From Bacillus manliponensis (GTDB lineage: Bacteria; Bacillota; Bacilli; Bacillales; Bacillaceae_G), in contig NZ_JOTN01000019.1 of the NCBI RefSeq assembly GCF_000712595.1, positions 1 to 64,000 on the forward strand: DNA of 64,000 bases. The letters are read 5' to 3'. A program made the translations under genes and the position numbers. Every line of letters begins with the position of its first letter. Within the stretch, counting starts at the first letter, position 1. Below the pieces are notes generated by a model. The model was not told the origin of the DNA. It did not search any database and worked only from the letters and a program-made list of their open reading frames with translations. Shown here one piece after another: positions 61,095 through 64,000 of this stretch.

Positions 61095-61907
61095 ATGAAA
61101 CGAATAGAAAATATAAGCGAAGCAGAACGAGAAAAATTATTGCAATGTTTATATAAAGAAGAGATATTTCAAACTTTTACGATTCATTCTTTACAACATA
61201 ATTGGTTCCAAGTTTGTTACATCAACAAAGATAACGAACAGATAACGAGTATGCTTATCGTAACAGATGAAGGAAATTGTTTCTATACAACATTTTGGGT
61301 ACGAAATAAAAAAGAACTGCATATAATTGCTAAGCAATTGCAAGCTTTAAAGGATAATCGTATATTACTAGCGGGAAAAAGAGCTGAAGTACAAGAAATT
61401 ATGCAATATTTACGAATAGAAGAGGAAGCGAGTACGGATTTTTGCTATGTATATGATAAGGGGAATGTTACAGAAACAGATGGGAATCAAATAAGAAAAG
61501 CGATGATAAATGAAGAGGACATCTGTTATATTCAGCAATTTTATAAAAGTTTCTTTCAGCCTAGTACAGAAGCGGAATTAGAGAAAATACGGAATCGGCG
61601 AAAAATAGAAAGTGATATACAAAAAGGTCTTTATTTTGTAATGGAGGGCGATGAGCCAGTTGGTATGGGCAGATACGGAAGTGTTACAAAACATTATGTT
61701 GAGCTGACGACGATGTATGTCAAAGCGCGATTTCGCGGAAAAGGCTATGGTAAAACGTTATTAAATGGATTGATTCACAGTTGTTTAACAGCAGGAAAGC
61801 AGCCCATACTACAAACATCTTATGATAATAGGGAAGCGAGAGGCTTATATGAAAAAATAGGCTTTACACAAATAGGTGAATATAGCTTTCAGTTCATGAG
61901 AAGGTAA
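61095..61907 (+). CDS. GNAT-family N-acetyltransferase
   Basis: A 270-residue protein with two GNAT-like halves. The second half contains the acetyl-CoA binding pattern ARFRGKGYGKTLLNGLIHSC (R/Q-x-x-G-x-G/A) and closing YEKIGFTQIGEYSFQFM. The first half is a degenerate copy. The acceptor is unknown. ATG 61095 follows AGAGGGGG; the upstream ATG at 61074 lies before the RBS. Confidence 0.88.
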   Translation: MKRIENISEAEREKLLQCLYKEEIFQTFTIHSLQHNWFQVCYINKDNEQITSMLIVTDEGNCFYTTFWVRNKKELHIIAKQLQALKDNRILLAGKRAEVQEIMQYLRIEEEASTDFCYVYDKGNVTETDGNQIRKAMINEEDICYIQQFYKSFFQPSTEAELEKIRNRRKIESDIQKGLYFVMEGDEPVGMGRYGSVTKHYVELTTMYVKARFRGKGYGKTLLNGLIHSCLTAGKQPILQTSYDNREARGLYEKIGFTQIGEYSFQFMRR

Positions 61908-61997
61908 AGCCTTCTTGTATTATTTGTATATTTTAGAAAAAAAGGAGGTTTCTGTCTTTTGAATACAGAATATTTAGATAAATAGGAGGTGTTACTG

Positions 61998-63326
61998 TTG
62001 AGTCAGCTACAAATCAATCATGAAGCTGTAAAAGTACAAGAGGAAAGGAGAGCGGTAATTCGTTTTATACTTGCGAGTATAGTTGGTATATTTATGTTTT
62101 TTGTTCCTGTTACATTAAACGGAAGCTCATCCATTATGGTTGATCACATCGTTTCTTTCGTTCGAAGTAGCGTGCCATCATTTGTTCCTTTTTATGCGTT
62201 ATTTGTTATGATATGTGGTGCAATTTATCCGTTTTATGCAAAGAAGTGGAATGCATCTATGATGGATATTTGTTTTTCCTTTTTAAAAGTTGTAGGTGTT
62301 ATTTTTGGAGTGTTGTATTGTTTCCAAATCGGGCCAAAATGGTTTTTTGCCCCAGACGTTGGACCGTTTTTATATGAAAAACTAGTGATTTCTGTTAGCT
62401 TACTTGTACCGATAGGATCTGCTTTTTTAGCATTATTAGTGGGATATGGATTGTTAGAGTTTATCGGAACATTTTGCCGTCCGATTATGCGTCCGCTTTG
62501 GAATACACCAGGCCGTTCAGCGATTGATGCAGTTGCATCATTTGTCGGAAGTTATTCATTAGGCCTTTTAATTACAAATCGCGTTTTTAAAGAGGGGAAG
62601 TACACAATTAAAGAAGCGGCGATTATCGCAACTGGTTTCTCGACTGTTTCAGCAACATTTATGATTATCATCGCAAAAACGTTAAATATTATGCATTTAT
62701 GGAATATGTATTTTTGGACTACTCTTGTCGTAACCTTCATTGTAACCGCTATCACAGTTAGAGTTCCACCACTTCGTACAAAGCCAAATACATATATAAC
62801 AGGAGAAGGGTCTCCAGAACCAATTTATAAAGATAAAATTGTGCAGCGCGCTTGGCAAGATGCTTTAGCGACATCAAATTCGGCGCCAAGTGTAACTCGA
62901 AATGTTTTACTAAATTTAAAAGACGGATTTTTGATGACGATGAGTATTTTACCGTCAATTATGTCAGTTGGTTTAATTGGTATATTACTTGCAAAGTATA
63001 CACCGATTTTTGATTGGATGGGGTATATCTTTTATCCATTTACAGCGTTGTTACAATTACCAGAAGCTGATTTAGCTGCAAAAGCAGCTGCAGTAGGGAT
63101 TGCCGAAATGTTTTTACCAGCATTGCTTGTAGCAAGCGCCCCTCTCATTACAAAGTTTGTGATTGCGGTTGTATCTGTTTCATCGATTTTATTCTTCTCT
63201 GCATCCATTCCTTGTATTTTATCGACAGATATTCCACTAAAAGTTTCAGAGCTTATTATGCTATACATTATAAGAACGATTTTAACATTGATTATTGTGA
63301 CACCAATTGCATATATATTACTATAG
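61998..63326 (+). CDS. YjiH-family membrane protein (nucleoside-recognition GATE domain)
   Basis: About 442 residues with ten to eleven membrane helices. The nucleoside-recognition (Gate) pattern GYGLLEFIGTFCRPIMRPLW ... GRSAIDAVASFVGSYSLGLL ... AAIIATGFSTVSATFMI and the late VGIAEMFLPALLVA agree with the YjiH family, of unknown transport substrate. TTG 61998 is the likely start: AGGAGG is eight bases upstream, and the GTG at 61989 overlaps that spacing. It is monocistronic. Confidence 0.88.
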   Translation: MSQLQINHEAVKVQEERRAVIRFILASIVGIFMFFVPVTLNGSSSIMVDHIVSFVRSSVPSFVPFYALFVMICGAIYPFYAKKWNASMMDICFSFLKVVGVIFGVLYCFQIGPKWFFAPDVGPFLYEKLVISVSLLVPIGSAFLALLVGYGLLEFIGTFCRPIMRPLWNTPGRSAIDAVASFVGSYSLGLLITNRVFKEGKYTIKEAAIIATGFSTVSATFMIIIAKTLNIMHLWNMYFWTTLVVTFIVTAITVRVPPLRTKPNTYITGEGSPEPIYKDKIVQRAWQDALATSNSAPSVTRNVLLNLKDGFLMTMSILPSIMSVGLIGILLAKYTPIFDWMGYIFYPFTALLQLPEADLAAKAAAVGIAEMFLPALLVASAPLITKFVIAVVSVSSILFFSASIPCILSTDIPLKVSELIMLYIIRTILTLIIVTPIAYILL

Positions 63327-63825
63327 AGAAAAAACAAAGGAACGTACTTTCGTATAAAAGAAGGTATGTTTCTTTAGTTTCTTACAAAATGATTACGGAT
63401 TGAAGATACTTTTGTTTTATCATTCCATTCCAGATAAAAATTCGTTACAATGTACATGTATTACAGTTTGAAAGAAATATAGTGTATAAAAGTAATAGAT
63501 GTATATAATGACCACTTATAGTTAGTGTAACGTATGAAAAGCCTCTATTTATGAAAACCCTTTATTCCGCCGTTTGCGGTCTGTAAGACTCCTATCTCAA
63601 AGCTTGAGAGAAGCGAAGAAGTTTAGGGAGGAGATAAACAGCCCGTAAAAGCTCGATTGGTCGGGCTAGCACTCAGCGGGGCATGAAGAACCTCCCCACT
63701 GAGTGAAGTTTCATTTTATAGCACTAATTTTTGAAAAGTGCCTTCTTTCGAATAAACAAAGTCCAATTACGTGAATGAAAGTAACGATTATATAGAAGCA
63801 GTGATGATGTACGGAGGGTATAATT
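63327..63825. other. Intergenic region with a bcr1 repeat
   Basis: Apart from the repeat at 63561-63719, I see only short hairpins after the YjiH gene (AACGTACTTTC with GAAGGTATGTT near 63342-63372) and a weak promoter-like stretch before the next gene. No gene is supported. Confidence 0.4.
63561..63719. repeat. bcr1 repeat, full-length copy (159 bp)
   Basis: TTTAT bounds both ends. The order of parts equals the copy at 11603: TTCCGC...GCGG, a TCTCAAAGCTTGAGA hairpin, GGAGATAAACAGCCCGTAAA, TCGATTGGTCGGGC and the ACTCAGCGGGG...CCCCACTGAGT hairpin. Compensated changes in the last hairpin (GCGGGG with CCCC) suggest a conserved fold. Confidence 0.85.
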
Positions 63826-64000
63826 ATGAAAGTGAAAAAGAAAAGAAAAAGAGTATTGCAAGCTCTTTTATTTATCATGAGTGCGATGGTTTTATTTGTT
63901 GCGTATGCAGCATATGACATTTGGCAATATCGTGAAAAAACGGATGATGTAACGACGGATGCAGCAGTTGTGTTAGGAGCGGCTTCTTGGAACGGAAAAC
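63826..64000 (+). CDS. DUF218/YdcF (SanA-like) membrane protein, 5' part only
   Basis: ATG 63826 follows CGGAGGG. The visible 58 residues have a basic start (MKVKKKRKRV), one membrane helix (LQALLFIMSAMVLFVAYAAY) and TDAAVVLGAASWNGK, which opens the DUF218 domain of SanA/YdcF proteins linked with envelope integrity. The gene runs off the window. Confidence 0.8.
   Translation, partial: MKVKKKRKRVLQALLFIMSAMVLFVAYAAYDIWQYREKTDDVTTDAAVVLGAASWNGK

Noticed and set aside
1-64000. CRISPR arrays, rRNA and tRNA genes
   Set aside because: I saw no regularly spaced direct repeats of CRISPR type and no recognisable rRNA or tRNA sequence; a covariance-model scan was not possible.

Overview
The window is chromosomal DNA from a member of the Bacillus cereus group (B. 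cereus, B. thuringiensis or a close relative). The evidence is low-GC DNA with strong Firmicute ribosome binding sites, several copies of a repeat matching the bcr1 family of this group (about 157 bp, flanked by TTTAT), a heme-stress HssRS/HrtBA system with its direct-repeat box, an S-box leader, and many gene families typical of the group. No rRNA, tRNA or CRISPR array was seen.

Layout. (1) 1-7640 is the right end of a prophage or phage remnant: a frameshifted GIY-YIG gene, a holin broken at a run of ten G, an intact amidase endolysin, small phage genes, an XRE repressor, an FtsK-like ATPase and a replication-relaxation protein, then decaying genes. (2) 7750-16040 is mostly ordinary chromosome: a zinc-ribbon protein, a SAM riboswitch in front of an unknown 86-residue gene, a short-chain fatty acid transporter, a MarR/MFS pair, a hydrolase, another MFS gene and a NETI protein. 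(3) 16127-26365 is a type VII secretion (WXG100/ESX-like) polymorphic toxin locus. Four small helper genes lead into one full-length toxin with an LHH nuclease tip, followed by its SUKH immunity gene. Behind it lie two orphan nuclease tips (WHH and AHH), each with an immunity gene (SUKH and ankyrin), and possibly a lone immunity-like gene. Related spacers separate these units, and a serine recombinase and an IS110-family element sit inside the array. (4) 26458-34450 is a degraded accessory stretch with a lipoprotein, a truncated MerR, a dead metallo-beta-lactamase-fold gene, an intact MerR, a CPBP protease, a broken tyrosine recombinase, DinB and unknown genes. (5) 34682-46600 holds an iron-type alcohol dehydrogenase, DUF4026 and a tandem duplication of an AAA+ ATPase/TPR membrane protein pair; the second ATPase copy has lost its catalytic core. 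A NUDIX gene, IS200/IS605-like end relics and a frameshifted glycosidase-like gene lie here too. (6) 46713-64000 is core chromosome: serC-serA-DUF1015, hssRS, an ArsR-type regulator with an MFS pump, hrtBA, a hydrolase/VOC pair, an SF1 helicase, a GNAT enzyme, a YjiH transporter and the start of a DUF218 (SanA-like) gene.

How the parts work together. HssS and HssR should sense heme stress and switch on hrtBA through the box at 55645-55664. SerC and SerA form two steps of serine synthesis. The T7SS array looks like a toxin cassette store in which one expressed toxin backbone could acquire new tips by recombination, while immunity genes are kept. The most promising subjects for follow-up are this array (with its recombinase and a probable IS110 bridge RNA inside it), the duplicated AAA+/TPR pair and the S-box-controlled unknown gene.
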